DNA from: an uncultured Aquimarina sp.
Lineage (GTDB): Bacteria > Bacteroidota > Bacteroidia > Flavobacteriales > Flavobacteriaceae
Assembly (NCBI RefSeq): GCF_947492405.1
Contig: NZ_CANLMP010000005.1
Span: 372,001-436,000, forward strand
Direction: 5' to 3'
Length of the DNA stretch: 64,000 bases
The notes below the pieces were generated by a model. It did not search any database and was not told the DNA's origin. It saw only the letters and a list, made by a program, of their open reading frames with translations. A program made the position numbers and the translations under genes. The stretch's first letter is position 1, and every line of letters begins with the position of its first letter. Positions 9,191 through 17,648 of the stretch are shown one piece after another.

Positions 9191-12043
9191 TTATTTACTC
9201 AAGTACATCTTACGTCTTGAATAAAGATCATAAAACTGATCATCTTTAAGATCATCAATGAATAAAATACTTTCTCCTGTACTCTTCATCTCTGGTCCAA
9301 GTTTCTTATTTACATTCGGGAATTTATTAAAAGAAAATACAGGTTGCTTGATAGCATATCCATCTAAATGTGGTTTGAAGTCAAAATCCGTAACCTTTTT
9401 CTCTCCTAACATTACCTTAGTAGCATAATTTACATAAGGTTCTCCATAAGCCTTAGCTATAAATGGAACCGTTCTAGAAGCTCTTGGGTTTGCTTCTATA
9501 ATATACACAGTATCATCTTTGATTGCGAACTGTATATTAATTAATCCAACAGTATTTAATGCTAAAGCAATTTTATGTGTATGATCTTTGATTTGCTGCA
9601 TTACAAATTCTCCAAGATTAAATGGTGGTAAGGTAGCATTAGAATCGCCAGAGTGAATTCCACAAGGCTCTATATGTTCCATGATACCAATGATGTAAAC
9701 ATTCTCTCCATCGCAAATTGCATCTGCTTCAGCTTCAATAGCCCCATCCAAATAATGATCAAGCAACAATTTATTATTCGGTATTTTACGAAGCAAATCA
9801 ACTACATGTTCTTCTAATTCCTGCTTATTGATCACAATTTTCATTCCTTGTCCTCCCAATACATATGATGGGCGTACCAAAATCGGAAAATCTAATCGGT
9901 CCGCAACCTCTAATGCCTCATCAGCTGTTTCTGCAATATCAAACTCTGGATAAGGAATATTGTTTTCTTTTAACAATGTAGAGAAACTTCCTCTATCTTC
10001 AGCAAGATCTAAGGATTGAAATGTTGTACCTATGATCTTAATTCCGTAACGATCTAGCTTTTCCGCTAGTTTCAAGGCAGTTTGTCCTCCTAACTGAACG
10101 ATTACACCTTCTGGTTTTTCATGACGAATAATATCGTAGATGTGCTCCCAGAATACTGGTTCGAAATATAATTTATCAGCTGTATCGAAATCTGTAGAAA
10201 CTGTTTCAGGGTTACAATTAATCATAATCGTTTCATAACCACACTCGGCAGATGCTAAAACTCCGTGAACACAACAGTAATCAAATTCAATTCCTTGTCC
10301 GATTCGATTAGGTCCAGAACCTAAAACCACAATTTTCTTTTTATCTGTTACCACACTTTCGTTAGCTACGATAACTTCTCCATCTGCAGTTTGCGTCTCC
10401 GCCTCGAAAGTAGAATAGAAATATGGTGTTTGCGCTTTAAACTCAGCCGCACAAGTATCTACCAACTTATACACCCTATTAATTCCTAATTCATCTCTTT
10501 TGTTGTACACTTCACTTTCATAACAACCAAGCATATGAGCAATTTGTCTATCTGCAAATCCTTTTTGCTTAGCTTCCAGAATTAAATCTTTAGTTAATGA
10601 CTGAATTGTATATGTAGAAATTTCTTTTTCTAATAAATGTAATTCTTCATACTGCTTTAAGAACCACATATCAATTTTAGTAATCTCGTGAATCCTACTC
10701 AATGGAATCCCCATTTGGATTGCATCATAGATCACAAAAACACGATCCCAACTAGCATTGGTAAGTTTCTCTATAATTTGATCATAATTTTTATACCCTT
10801 TTCCATCTGCTCCGAGACCGTTTCTTTTTATTTCTAAAGATTGTGTGGCCTTGTGCAAAGCTTCTTGAAAAGAACGTCCGATTCCCATTACTTCTCCAAC
10901 CGCCTTCATCTGCAGTCCAAGTGTTCGATCAGATCCTTCGAATTTATCAAAATTCCATCGTGGTATTTTTACAATTACATAATCTAAAGTAGGTTCGAAT
11001 AACGCAGAAGTAGATTTTGTAATTTGATTATCTAACTCATCTAGAGTATAACCGATCGCTAATTTCGCTGCTATTTTTGCAATAGGATATCCTGTTGCTT
11101 TGGACGCTAGTGCTGAAGAACGAGAAACACGCGGATTAATTTCAATAGCTATAATATCTTCTTTTTCATCAGGACTAACTGCAAACTGTACATTACAACC
11201 TCCAGCAAAATCTCCAATACTCCGCATCATATGTATTGCCATATCACGCATACGCTGATATGTTTTATCGCTAAGAGTCATTGCTGGTGCAACAGTAATA
11301 GAATCACCTGTATGAATCCCCATAGGATCCATATTCTCAATCGCACAAATAATTACTACATTATCATTAGCATCTCTTAATAATTCTAATTCATACTCCT
11401 TCCAACCGATTAATGCTTTATCAATCATTACCTCATGAATTGGTGAAATCTCCAAACCACGAGTTAATAATTCATCAAATTTTTCTTCTTGATATACAAT
11501 CGATGCTCCATCACCACCCAATGTATAAGATGCTCTAATAACCAAAGGAAAACCAAACTCTTGCGCAATCTCTTTTCCTTTTAAATAAGATCCTGCGGTT
11601 TCTTGTGGTGCCATTCCGATACCTATTTTAAGCATCAACTCTCTAAACTGCTCACGATCTTCGGTAATATTAATAGCGTCAATATCTACACCTATAATTT
11701 CTACATCAAAATCTTTCCAAATTCCTTTTTCATCAGCCTCTATACAAAGGTTTAATGCAGTTTGTCCTCCCATAGTAGGCAATACGGCATCAATCTGCGG
11801 ATGCTCTTTAAGGATTTCGATAATAGATTTAGTATTCAATGGTTTCAGGTATACATGATCCGCCATTGAAGGATCCGTCATAATGGTTGCCGGGTTAGAA
11901 TTGATTAGTATGGTTTCTATCCCATCTTCTCTTAAAGAACGTAAAGCTTGTGATCCTGAGTAATCAAACTCACATGCCTGACCTATGATAATTGGTCCTG
12001 ATCCGATGATCAATATACTTTTGAGTTTTTCGTTTTTTGGCAT
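9191..12043 (-). CDS. carB: Carbamoyl-phosphate synthase large subunit
   Basis: CarB makes carbamoyl phosphate from bicarbonate, ATP and ammonia supplied by CarA, feeding pyrimidine and arginine synthesis. The 950 residues show the two homologous halves: the first begins IIGSGPIIIGQACEFDYSG near residue 12, the second GSGPNRIGQGIEFDYCC near residue 570. Each half contains an ATP-grasp domain (EINPRVSRSSALASKATG in the first, EANPRASRTVPFIAKAYG in the second). The C-terminal MGS-like allosteric domain of the ~1070-residue enterobacterial enzyme is absent; the protein ends shortly after the second ATP-grasp half. This is usual in Bacteroidetes and suggests no UMP or ornithine control of the enterobacterial kind. 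carA is not adjacent. Confidence 0.97.
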   Translation of the reverse strand: MPKNEKLKSILIIGSGPIIIGQACEFDYSGSQALRSLREDGIETILINSNPATIMTDPSMADHVYLKPLNTKSIIEILKEHPQIDAVLPTMGGQTALNLCIEADEKGIWKDFDVEIIGVDIDAINITEDREQFRELMLKIGIGMAPQETAGSYLKGKEIAQEFGFPLVIRASYTLGGDGASIVYQEEKFDELLTRGLEISPIHEVMIDKALIGWKEYELELLRDANDNVVIICAIENMDPMGIHTGDSITVAPAMTLSDKTYQRMRDMAIHMMRSIGDFAGGCNVQFAVSPDEKEDIIAIEINPRVSRSSALASKATGYPIAKIAAKLAIGYTLDELDNQITKSTSALFEPTLDYVIVKIPRWNFDKFEGSDRTLGLQMKAVGEVMGIGRSFQEALHKATQSLEIKRNGLGADGKGYKNYDQIIEKLTNASWDRVFVIYDAIQMGIPLSRIHEITKIDMWFLKQYEELHLLEKEISTYTIQSLTKDLILEAKQKGFADRQIAHMLGCYESEVYNKRDELGINRVYKLVDTCAAEFKAQTPYFYSTFEAETQTADGEVIVANESVVTDKKKIVVLGSGPNRIGQGIEFDYCCVHGVLASAECGYETIMINCNPETVSTDFDTADKLYFEPVFWEHIYDIIRHEKPEGVIVQLGGQTALKLAEKLDRYGIKIIGTTFQSLDLAEDRGSFSTLLKENNIPYPEFDIAETADEALEVADRLDFPILVRPSYVLGGQGMKIVINKQELEEHVVDLLRKIPNNKLLLDHYLDGAIEAEADAICDGENVYIIGIMEHIEPCGIHSGDSNATLPPFNLGEFVMQQIKDHTHKIALALNTVGLINIQFAIKDDTVYIIEANPRASRTVPFIAKAYGEPYVNYATKVMLGEKKVTDFDFKPHLDGYAIKQPVFSFNKFPNVNKKLGPEMKSTGESILFIDDLKDDQFYDLYSRRKMYLSK

Positions 12044-12100
12044 TTTGGTGTTGGTATTGAAGTATTAAAAATATTTTTAGGAATCGACTAGATACAAAAA

Positions 12101-12129
12101 AAGGCGTTACTCCTAAAAGTAACACCTTA
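12101..12129 (-). terminator. Terminator of rpmH
   Basis: On the minus strand, AAGGTGTTACT and AGTAACGCCTT pair around a 6-nt loop (one wobble pair) and are followed by a T run. It lies 24 nt after the rpmH stop and upstream of carB. Confidence 0.8.
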
Positions 12130-12152
12130 ATATTTTCATTGCACTAGAATCA

Positions 12153-12311
12153 TTAGTGCTTATGTCTTAGTTCAGAAGAAACAGATAACTTTTTTCTACC
12201 TTTAGCTCTTCTACGAGCAAGGACCTTTCTACCATTAGCAGAAGCCATACGCTCTCTAAAACCGTGTTTGTTTTTTCTCTTTCTCTTCGATGGTTGAAAC
12301 GTTCTTTTCAT
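12153..12311 (-). CDS. rpmH: 50S ribosomal protein L34
   Basis: The 52-residue basic protein begins MKRTFQPSKRKRKNKHGF and ends in an Arg/Lys-rich segment (LARRRAKGRKKLSV), the canonical L34 sequence. L34 is a small component of the large ribosomal subunit. It has its own terminator. The usual neighbours dnaA and rnpA are not next to it, as is common in Flavobacteriia. Confidence 0.97.
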   Translation of the reverse strand: MKRTFQPSKRKRKNKHGFRERMASANGRKVLARRRAKGRKKLSVSSELRHKH

Positions 12312-12448
12312 TGCTATCTATCTTTATAACTCTTCTTGAAATATCTTTTTTAAAACTAATGGGATGTCATCCCAAAACTGCGGGCAAATATACAAAGAGT
12401 TTTTACTTTCACAAACCTAAATATCAAAATATTTTTAATTGTTTTTAT

Positions 12449-12456
12449 TACCTTTG
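12449..12456 (+). promoter_or_regulatory. Probable -7 box for the TPR membrane protein gene
   Basis: TACCTTTG matches the Bacteroidetes -7 consensus TAnnTTTG and lies 26 nt before the ATG at 12483. The region is divergent from rpmH. Confidence 0.45.
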
Positions 12457-12482
12457 CCGCGACAAAAAATATAACACATTTC

Positions 12483-12998
12483 ATGTATAATAAAAATATT
12501 AAATTAGTAATCGCAGCATTAATTGTTGGAACGGCTATTTGGCAGATGATAGAAGGATATATTGGCAACGGAATAATGCTAATTTTACTTGCTTCAATTT
12601 TTGTCTTTTTATATTTTAAAAATGAATTAATTCTTCTTTCATTCTTAAGATTGCGTAAACAAGATTTTGCCGGAGCCAAGAAATGGTTAGATAAAATTAA
12701 AAATCCAGAAACTGCTCTTACAACTAAACAACACGGTTATTATAACTACCTGTTGGGTATCATGCTTTCTCAGACTAATATCACACAGGCAGAAAAATAC
12801 CTCAAGAAAGCTATCAAATTAGGATTATCTATGAATCAGGATCTCGCAGTGGCTAAACTCAATCTTGCAGGGATCGCAATGACTAAAAGAAGAAAAAGAG
12901 AGGCACAAAATCTCCTGACAGAAGCTAAGAAACTAGATAAGCATGGCATGTTAAAGGAACAGATTACCATGATGAAACAGCAAATGAAAAAGATTTAG
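12483..12998 (+). CDS. Small membrane protein with TPR-like repeats
   Basis: The 171-residue protein has two N-terminal membrane segments (about 8-23 and 28-48). They are followed by tetratricopeptide-like helical pairs (FAGAKKWLDKI, AEKYLKKAIKLGL, AKLNLAGIAM) ending in a basic tail. It is probably anchored in the inner membrane with the TPR part in the cytoplasm as a protein-protein contact surface. It stands alone and is divergent from rpmH. No specific partner can be named. Confidence 0.75.
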   Translation: MYNKNIKLVIAALIVGTAIWQMIEGYIGNGIMLILLASIFVFLYFKNELILLSFLRLRKQDFAGAKKWLDKIKNPETALTTKQHGYYNYLLGIMLSQTNITQAEKYLKKAIKLGLSMNQDLAVAKLNLAGIAMTKRRKREAQNLLTEAKKLDKHGMLKEQITMMKQQMKKI

Positions 12999-13147
12999 GC
13001 ACACTAATTGTACCTATAATTACGTTATCTAGTAGTTCAAAGGGAAAATAAGTCTAATGCTAAACAAGCAAAAAAAATGGTTTTACCTAGCTAAAACTGT
13101 TATTTTTAAAGACTTTATAGTACTTTAGCTACCGTAATAAAGTTGTA

Positions 13148-13960
13148 ATGAAGAAAATATTAATTCTAGGAATACTCTTTTTATATTTTGGAAGTACTTA
13201 TGCGCAGTTGGAAAGAAAGATTCCTTTTTCTGTAGCTGTTGCGGCTCATATTAAAAAATACAACCTAAAAAGCAATGAAGCATATAAGGATCAAGATCTT
13301 GAGTATGCACAATTTTTGTTTGATTCGCTTGTTCAGAATCACTTTGTAGGTACTTATATGGACGATTTTAAAATGAGTCCTATGAAAGGAGAACCAATTT
13401 CTTTTAAAGAAATTGAAAAACCTATATTTCTAATTACATATGCCACTTGGTGTGTTCCAGGTATAGGAGAAATACCTGCTTTAAACGACTTATCAGATAA
13501 GTTTCATGATCAGATTGATTTTATTGTCTTGTTTTGGGATACAAAAGAAAGACTTAAAGAAAAAGTTGGTGAATATAGCGAGAATATTCAGTTACTATAT
13601 GTAAACGAAAAAACCAATCAAAATTCTTATATCATTAATAATTTAAAACATTCTCTTGGTTTTCCTATGATGTATTTTATGGATAGTGATAAAAAATTAT
13701 TAGACATTCGTAAAATTGTGACACATCACTCTAGCGAAACACTAAGCAACTCATATACGATTCATTATAACTCTTTATCTAAAGGAGTTTCTCTCTTGAT
13801 TGCCGACTTAGATGCTAAAGGTGAATTAACTGCTTCTGAAAAAGAAAAGAAAAAAGAAACTAAAGAGAGAGATTCACGTTCTCAAGAAGAACGAGACATT
13901 GATGAAGAATATGAACGTTATCGAAGAGAAAAAGACTCGTTGAATAATAATAGAAACTAA
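13148..13960 (+). CDS. Secreted thioredoxin-fold protein with an altered active site
   Basis: The 270 residues comprise a signal peptide (1-19, cleaved after YAQ or nearby) and a helical N-terminal part. A thioredoxin-like domain follows at about residues 90-215 (IFLITYATWCVPGIGEIPALN and a cis-Pro region GFPMMYF). The expected WCxPC motif reads WCVPG, so the second, resolving cysteine is missing and ordinary disulfide exchange is unlikely. The last 45 residues are a very charged Lys/Glu/Arg tail. It may bind or chaperone rather than reduce. The next gene follows 18 nt later in the same frame. Confidence 0.7.
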   Translation: MKKILILGILFLYFGSTYAQLERKIPFSVAVAAHIKKYNLKSNEAYKDQDLEYAQFLFDSLVQNHFVGTYMDDFKMSPMKGEPISFKEIEKPIFLITYATWCVPGIGEIPALNDLSDKFHDQIDFIVLFWDTKERLKEKVGEYSENIQLLYVNEKTNQNSYIINNLKHSLGFPMMYFMDSDKKLLDIRKIVTHHSSETLSNSYTIHYNSLSKGVSLLIADLDAKGELTASEKEKKKETKERDSRSQEERDIDEEYERYRREKDSLNNNRN

Positions 13961-13978
13961 TTTTCAAATTCCTACGGT

Positions 13979-14635
13979 TTGAAAAATCTAATCCTCTTCC
14001 TAATACCTGGATATATATTTAGTTACCAAATAGACTATAAATCATATTATTACAACTTAAAGGATTTTCAAGAACCTAAAATATACGAGTACAAAAGAAG
14101 TAATAAAAATTCTTTAGACACTGAATATTGGAAAATAATTTCCGACACTATAAATAAAGAATTAATCACTGAAACTTTTAATTCGGGTTTTAAACAAATT
14201 GAATATTTTAAAGAAAAATTTGATGAATCTGGCGCAAAGATGCTAGAATTCTTACTTCTTGAAGATTCCTCCTCTACTAAAGTTTCTAAACCAATTGAAC
14301 AAAATGTATACTTATGGAACAATCCTGGACCCTATAAATATTCCACTAAATACGATTCCAGATATGGCGAAGTATATTTTGAAAAAACCAGAACTTATCA
14401 AGGTCTCGAAAAAATCAAAATATTAGATAAGACTTATAACGCGATCAAACTAAAGGGTGAGTATGTTTTTAAAATTAAAGATCAAAATCAAACATTTACA
14501 TACTATCAATACAGTTATTATATAAAAGATATTGGTTTTGTTAAGTATAAAAGAGTTTTTGAGGATCACTCCGAGACAGAACTGTATTTATATCACATTC
14601 ACACCGAAGAAGAGTGGAATAATCTAAAAAATTAG
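13979..14635 (+). CDS. Secreted protein of unknown function
   Basis: The 218-residue protein is not recognised. The frame starts with TTG at 13979, directly followed by a plausible signal peptide (KNLILFLIPGYIFS). An in-frame stop lies 18 nt upstream, so an earlier start is excluded. The body is rich in Tyr, Lys and Glu with alternating strands (KYKRVFEDHSETELYLYH), suggesting a beta-rich periplasmic or surface protein. It is downstream of the thioredoxin-like gene and probably co-transcribed with it. It converges with the TSUP gene, 5 nt away. Confidence 0.6.
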   Translation: MKNLILFLIPGYIFSYQIDYKSYYYNLKDFQEPKIYEYKRSNKNSLDTEYWKIISDTINKELITETFNSGFKQIEYFKEKFDESGAKMLEFLLLEDSSSTKVSKPIEQNVYLWNNPGPYKYSTKYDSRYGEVYFEKTRTYQGLEKIKILDKTYNAIKLKGEYVFKIKDQNQTFTYYQYSYYIKDIGFVKYKRVFEDHSETELYLYHIHTEEEWNNLKN

Positions 14636-14640
14636 TTTAC

Positions 14641-15009
14641 TTATTTCCCAAAAATCATTTTCAAGGCAACTAATAAAAGAATCCCGCCGAAAATCTTTTT
14701 TAAAGTTGCTTGATTAACAGAAATTGCAAACTTACTTCCTAGATAACCACCTAAAATAAAGGTAATTGCTATTATCGCTGCAAATTTCAGGTTCACGTGA
14801 CCTTCTTTATAATAATTAAATGCTGCTAATAATGTAACCGGAATGGAGAGTACTGCAAGACTAGTACCTTGCGCTTGATGCTGTGTAAAACCAACCCATA
14901 AAATCAGTAGTGGTATCATTACAACGCTCCCACCAATTCCCATAGTTCCACTTAAAAAGCCTGCTAAAAGACCTATTATTACTAGTGAAATAATTGTCAT
15001 TGTATCCAT
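14641..15009 (-). CDS. Half-length TSUP (TauE/SafE) membrane permease
   Basis: The 122 residues form four hydrophobic segments and carry the TSUP signature near the start (GLLAGFLSGTMGIGGSVVMIP). Family members move sulfite, sulfonates or other organic anions across the inner membrane. Typical TSUP proteins are about twice this long with two homologous halves, so this copy would need to dimerise. Short versions of this kind are common in Bacteroidetes, so I do not read it as a broken gene. Confidence 0.8.
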   Translation of the reverse strand: MDTMTIISLVIIGLLAGFLSGTMGIGGSVVMIPLLILWVGFTQHQAQGTSLAVLSIPVTLLAAFNYYKEGHVNLKFAAIIAITFILGGYLGSKFAISVNQATLKKIFGGILLLVALKMIFGK

Positions 15010-15079
15010 ACCACAATTTTACAATAATTGTAGTTACGGCGCTATAAAAGATGGAATTAATTTATCCGAATACTAATTA

Positions 15080-16027
15080 CTATTGACCTACTCCAGTTTT
15101 ATAATATCCTTCTCTAGGAATCTTAATCAAATACTCCTTGCCTGTTGCATTGTTAAGGTTTGTTTCTCTTAACCAAGGATTGTGAAGTTTTAAAATCTTA
15201 TAATTGATATTATACTTAGCTGCAAATTCATTAAAGTCAGTAATAGGTTCATCCACTAAAACATTAAATGTTGGGATATACTCATACAAATCCTCTTTGG
15301 TAAAGTTAAAACCATATTTTTTAGGATTGCTAAGAATTTCTTTTACTGCTGTAATTCTAAACACATATCTCCCTGTTTCTTGCCCTAACAAAAGGTCATA
15401 ATAGGTAGTTGCATTCTGTCTCTTTAATTGCTTATTAATACCTGCTGGACCTGCGTTATACGCAGCAGCAGCCAATGTCCAACTACCAAAACGTTTCTTT
15501 GCATTCTTTAAATATTTACAAGCAACTCTAGTTGATTTTTCAATATGGTATCTTTCATCCACATTATTATTTACTTCCAGACCATATTCTTTTCCTGTGT
15601 TCTTTAATATTTGCCAGAAACCAGTAGCTCTTGCAGGAGAAACCGCCTGAGTCAAACTACTTTCTATAACAGCTAGATATTTAAAATCATCAGGAACTCC
15701 TTCTTCTTTAAGTATAGGCTCTATGATAGGAAAATATTTATTAGCTCTTTTAAAAAGCAATAATCCATTAGATTGCCAATATGTATTAACCAATAACTCT
15801 CTATCCATTCGTTCACGGATATCCGGATTTTCTACGGGAACCAACTCTCCAGCAAAATTTATATTATCTGGCATTGGTACTGCGTAGACATTGTAGTCAT
15901 TAATTAACTTTTCTTCTAAAAGCTCTTGTGCAATTGGTTTCTGAGGTTCTTCTTGTGTTGCATTCACTAATATACCAAAGGTAAATAGTACTCCTAAAAA
16001 AACTAAAACTTTTCTTATCATCTTCAT
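15080..16027 (-). CDS. Lytic transglycosylase (MltD-like, SLT domain)
   Basis: This is a 315-residue murein hydrolase exported to the periplasm. An N-terminal hydrophobic signal (KVLVFLGVLFTFGILVNA) follows Met at 16027 (or 16021); the open frame runs up to 16099, but the extra 24 residues do not look like a signal, so the inner start is preferred. The catalytic SLT domain contains AVIESSLTQAVSPARATGFW, with the likely catalytic Glu in VIESS, and the conserved AAAYNAGPAGI. The C-terminal ~60 residues resemble a LysM-like module (YKILKLHNPWL, then YLIKIP). It lies just after the alpha/beta hydrolase on the same strand. Confidence 0.88.
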   Translation of the reverse strand: MKMIRKVLVFLGVLFTFGILVNATQEEPQKPIAQELLEEKLINDYNVYAVPMPDNINFAGELVPVENPDIRERMDRELLVNTYWQSNGLLLFKRANKYFPIIEPILKEEGVPDDFKYLAVIESSLTQAVSPARATGFWQILKNTGKEYGLEVNNNVDERYHIEKSTRVACKYLKNAKKRFGSWTLAAAAYNAGPAGINKQLKRQNATTYYDLLLGQETGRYVFRITAVKEILSNPKKYGFNFTKEDLYEYIPTFNVLVDEPITDFNEFAAKYNINYKILKLHNPWLRETNLNNATGKEYLIKIPREGYYKTGVGQ

Positions 16028-16099
16028 CTTATAAGTAGATTTTATTGGGGAATAATTTCTATGTTTCCAAAATAATGTAAAATATTGGAATATTGGCAA

Positions 16100-16759
16100 T
16101 TAATTCTCAATTATTTCTGGCAAATGGGTATTAAACCATCTTGCTCGATTAATTATCATAACATGTGTGCCTTTTTCTACAGTAATACAATCTTTAATGT
16201 GAGAAATCGGAAACACAATATCCTTATCACCATGAATATGGATGATTCCTTCGATTGACTCTTCCTGGTCCCAACATACAATATTCTCTATTGCCCAATC
16301 CAAATATGTCTTATCATTTACAGAAAGGTACTTCTGATACATAGCAGCTCTCTTTTTTGCAAAATCACCAAAAGCAAGTTTTTCCCAATTATCTATCTTA
16401 GAAACTAATGAAGTAGGCATTAACTTATAGGCTTTCGTTTTTCTTGCTAATTTTATTCTTCTTGGTAACTCATGCTTATTCTTTACACTGGAAATAATAA
16501 TCAATTTCTTAACATTGAGATACTTAGTCATTTCCTGAACTATCATTCCCCCAAAAGAAACACCTATAAGCACACACGATTTATGTGCAATTTCTTCGCA
16601 CATACGTTGCGCATAATTTTCAATAGATTCCCTTTTTTCAGGAATCTTCCAAGGCAGTGTATGTGTCCGATATGTATCTTCCGGAAGGCTTATGTATTCA
16701 AAAATAGAAACGTCTGCAGCCATACCGGGAACAAAATAAACATGGGTAACTTCCTTCAT
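16100..16759 (-). CDS. Alpha/beta-hydrolase fold protein
   Basis: The 219 residues open with VYFVPGMAADVSIFEY. The nucleophile elbow is GVSFGG (Ser near residue 71), the acid is probably Asp in HGDKDIVFP and the base His in KGTHVMI, giving a complete Ser-Asp-His triad. This is a cytoplasmic hydrolase of the alpha/beta class; esterase or thioesterase activity is possible but the substrate is unknown. It ends next to the start region of the lytic transglycosylase and is probably co-transcribed with it. Confidence 0.8.
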   Translation of the reverse strand: MKEVTHVYFVPGMAADVSIFEYISLPEDTYRTHTLPWKIPEKRESIENYAQRMCEEIAHKSCVLIGVSFGGMIVQEMTKYLNVKKLIIISSVKNKHELPRRIKLARKTKAYKLMPTSLVSKIDNWEKLAFGDFAKKRAAMYQKYLSVNDKTYLDWAIENIVCWDQEESIEGIIHIHGDKDIVFPISHIKDCITVEKGTHVMIINRARWFNTHLPEIIEN

Positions 16760-16806
16760 ACTAGGTATTTTAACAGTGGTTTATGTATTTAAAGCGCTAA
16801 TTTTCT

Positions 16807-16814
16807 TATCTTTG
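16807..16814 (+). promoter_or_regulatory. Probable -7 box with a long untranslated leader
   Basis: TATCTTTG matches TAnnTTTG. If used, it gives a leader of about 225 nt before the ATG at 17046. The leader contains a short AACTAA/TTAGTT hairpin but no riboswitch that I recognise. Confidence 0.4.
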
Positions 16815-17045
16815 CAATTCAAAATTATAGTAATACTTTATTAGAAAAAAGTAAACAGTGTATTAAATTATTGTAAAAGGGAAAAATTGAACTAACAAAT
16901 CTTAGTTAGGTTAAAAAAAACAACAATAAAATTCGATGCAAAATCATGAACTAATTTCAGAACAATTATTGAATTTCTGAAAATCAAAAACTATACATTT
17001 TAAAACACCCCTTTTAATTTTTATTAAATAGTAAATTAAAAAAAT

Positions 17046-17357
17046 ATGGAGAACATGAGCGATGTGGAATTAGAAATAGTAGATAATGAATTTTTGAGAC
17101 AATTCGAGACTACTATTGAAGGTCAAAAAGCAAAGATCGAGTATGCTCAACAAGAGAGAAAAATATTCCTTACTAAGCTCGTTATGAGCGAAGAACAAAT
17201 AGAAAAAGGGTATTCTGAAGATTTTATAGTAGCGGTTTTTAATATTATAGAAGAACGTAATATCAGACTAGTGCCAACTAGTCCTATTATTGCTAAATTT
17301 ATGAGAAAGAACAGAAGAAAATACAAAGACTTACTTCCTGTAGGAATTAACATATAG
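17046..17357 (+). CDS. Small GNAT-like acetyltransferase (YjdJ/COG2388 type)
   Basis: The 103-residue protein matches the layout of the short Gcn5-related family: an N-terminal sheet (FLRQFETTIEGQKAKIEYA), a centre KIFLTKLVMSEEQIEKGYS, and the C-terminal TSPIIAKFMRKN then YKDLLP, in which the first part contacts acetyl-CoA. These half-size GNATs are cytoplasmic; the acceptor is unknown. ATG codons at 17046 and 17055 are both possible starts. A strong terminator follows. Confidence 0.75.
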   Translation: MENMSDVELEIVDNEFLRQFETTIEGQKAKIEYAQQERKIFLTKLVMSEEQIEKGYSEDFIVAVFNIIEERNIRLVPTSPIIAKFMRKNRRKYKDLLPVGINI

Positions 17358-17379
17358 AAATACCGCTTTAAAAAAGTAA

Positions 17380-17404
17380 AACCTGCTCCTAAAGCAGGTT
17401 TTTT
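17380..17404 (+). terminator. Rho-independent terminator
   Basis: AACCTGCT and AGCAGGTT form an 8-bp stem with a CCTAA loop, followed by seven T residues, 22 nt after the GNAT stop. Confidence 0.88.
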
Positions 17405-17479
17405 TATTCCTTAAAATAAGTTAAATCTAAGCGTTTGGTTTAAAAAAGCCATCAAATTGAGTGATTTTTTAGTGAAACG

Positions 17480-17620
17480 AAGAAAAACTAGCCTGTTCGT
17501 CCGCCTTAGGTGGAATATCGACCCGACTACAAGCTCAGGACGACAAGACTTTTGATCGAAAATTCACTTGCCTTCGATACGACCCGCCTGAGGCAGATCT
17601 CTCTGACTAACATAAATTTT
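17480..17620 (+). repeat. Degenerate dispersed intergenic repeat
   Basis: This gene-free stretch holds GC-richer words of the kind found scattered between flavobacterial genes (AAGCTCAGGACGACAAG, CGCCTGAGGCAGATCT). It contains CGAAAATTCACTTGCCTTC. A nearly identical word, CGAAAATTTACTTGTCTTC, occurs in reverse orientation near 23335-23353, next to another CTTGAGGCGGATC word. There is no coding signal. Confidence 0.5.
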
Positions 17621-17648
17621 CTTATATAGAACTCACATTACTTATGTA

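Noticed and set aside
9191..12043. CarB appears shortened by about 120 residues at the C-terminus
   Set aside because: The missing part is exactly the MGS allosteric domain, and its absence is usual in Bacteroidetes; both synthetase halves are intact and a proper terminator follows.
12290..12490. 66-residue plus-strand frame across the rpmH start
   Set aside because: It overlaps the start of rpmH on the other strand and its promoter region; the composition is that of a shadow frame.
14641..15009. TSUP permease at half the usual length, possibly broken
   Set aside because: The half unit is complete with four membrane segments and a normal signature; no remnant of a second half is visible beside it, and short forms are known in this phylum.
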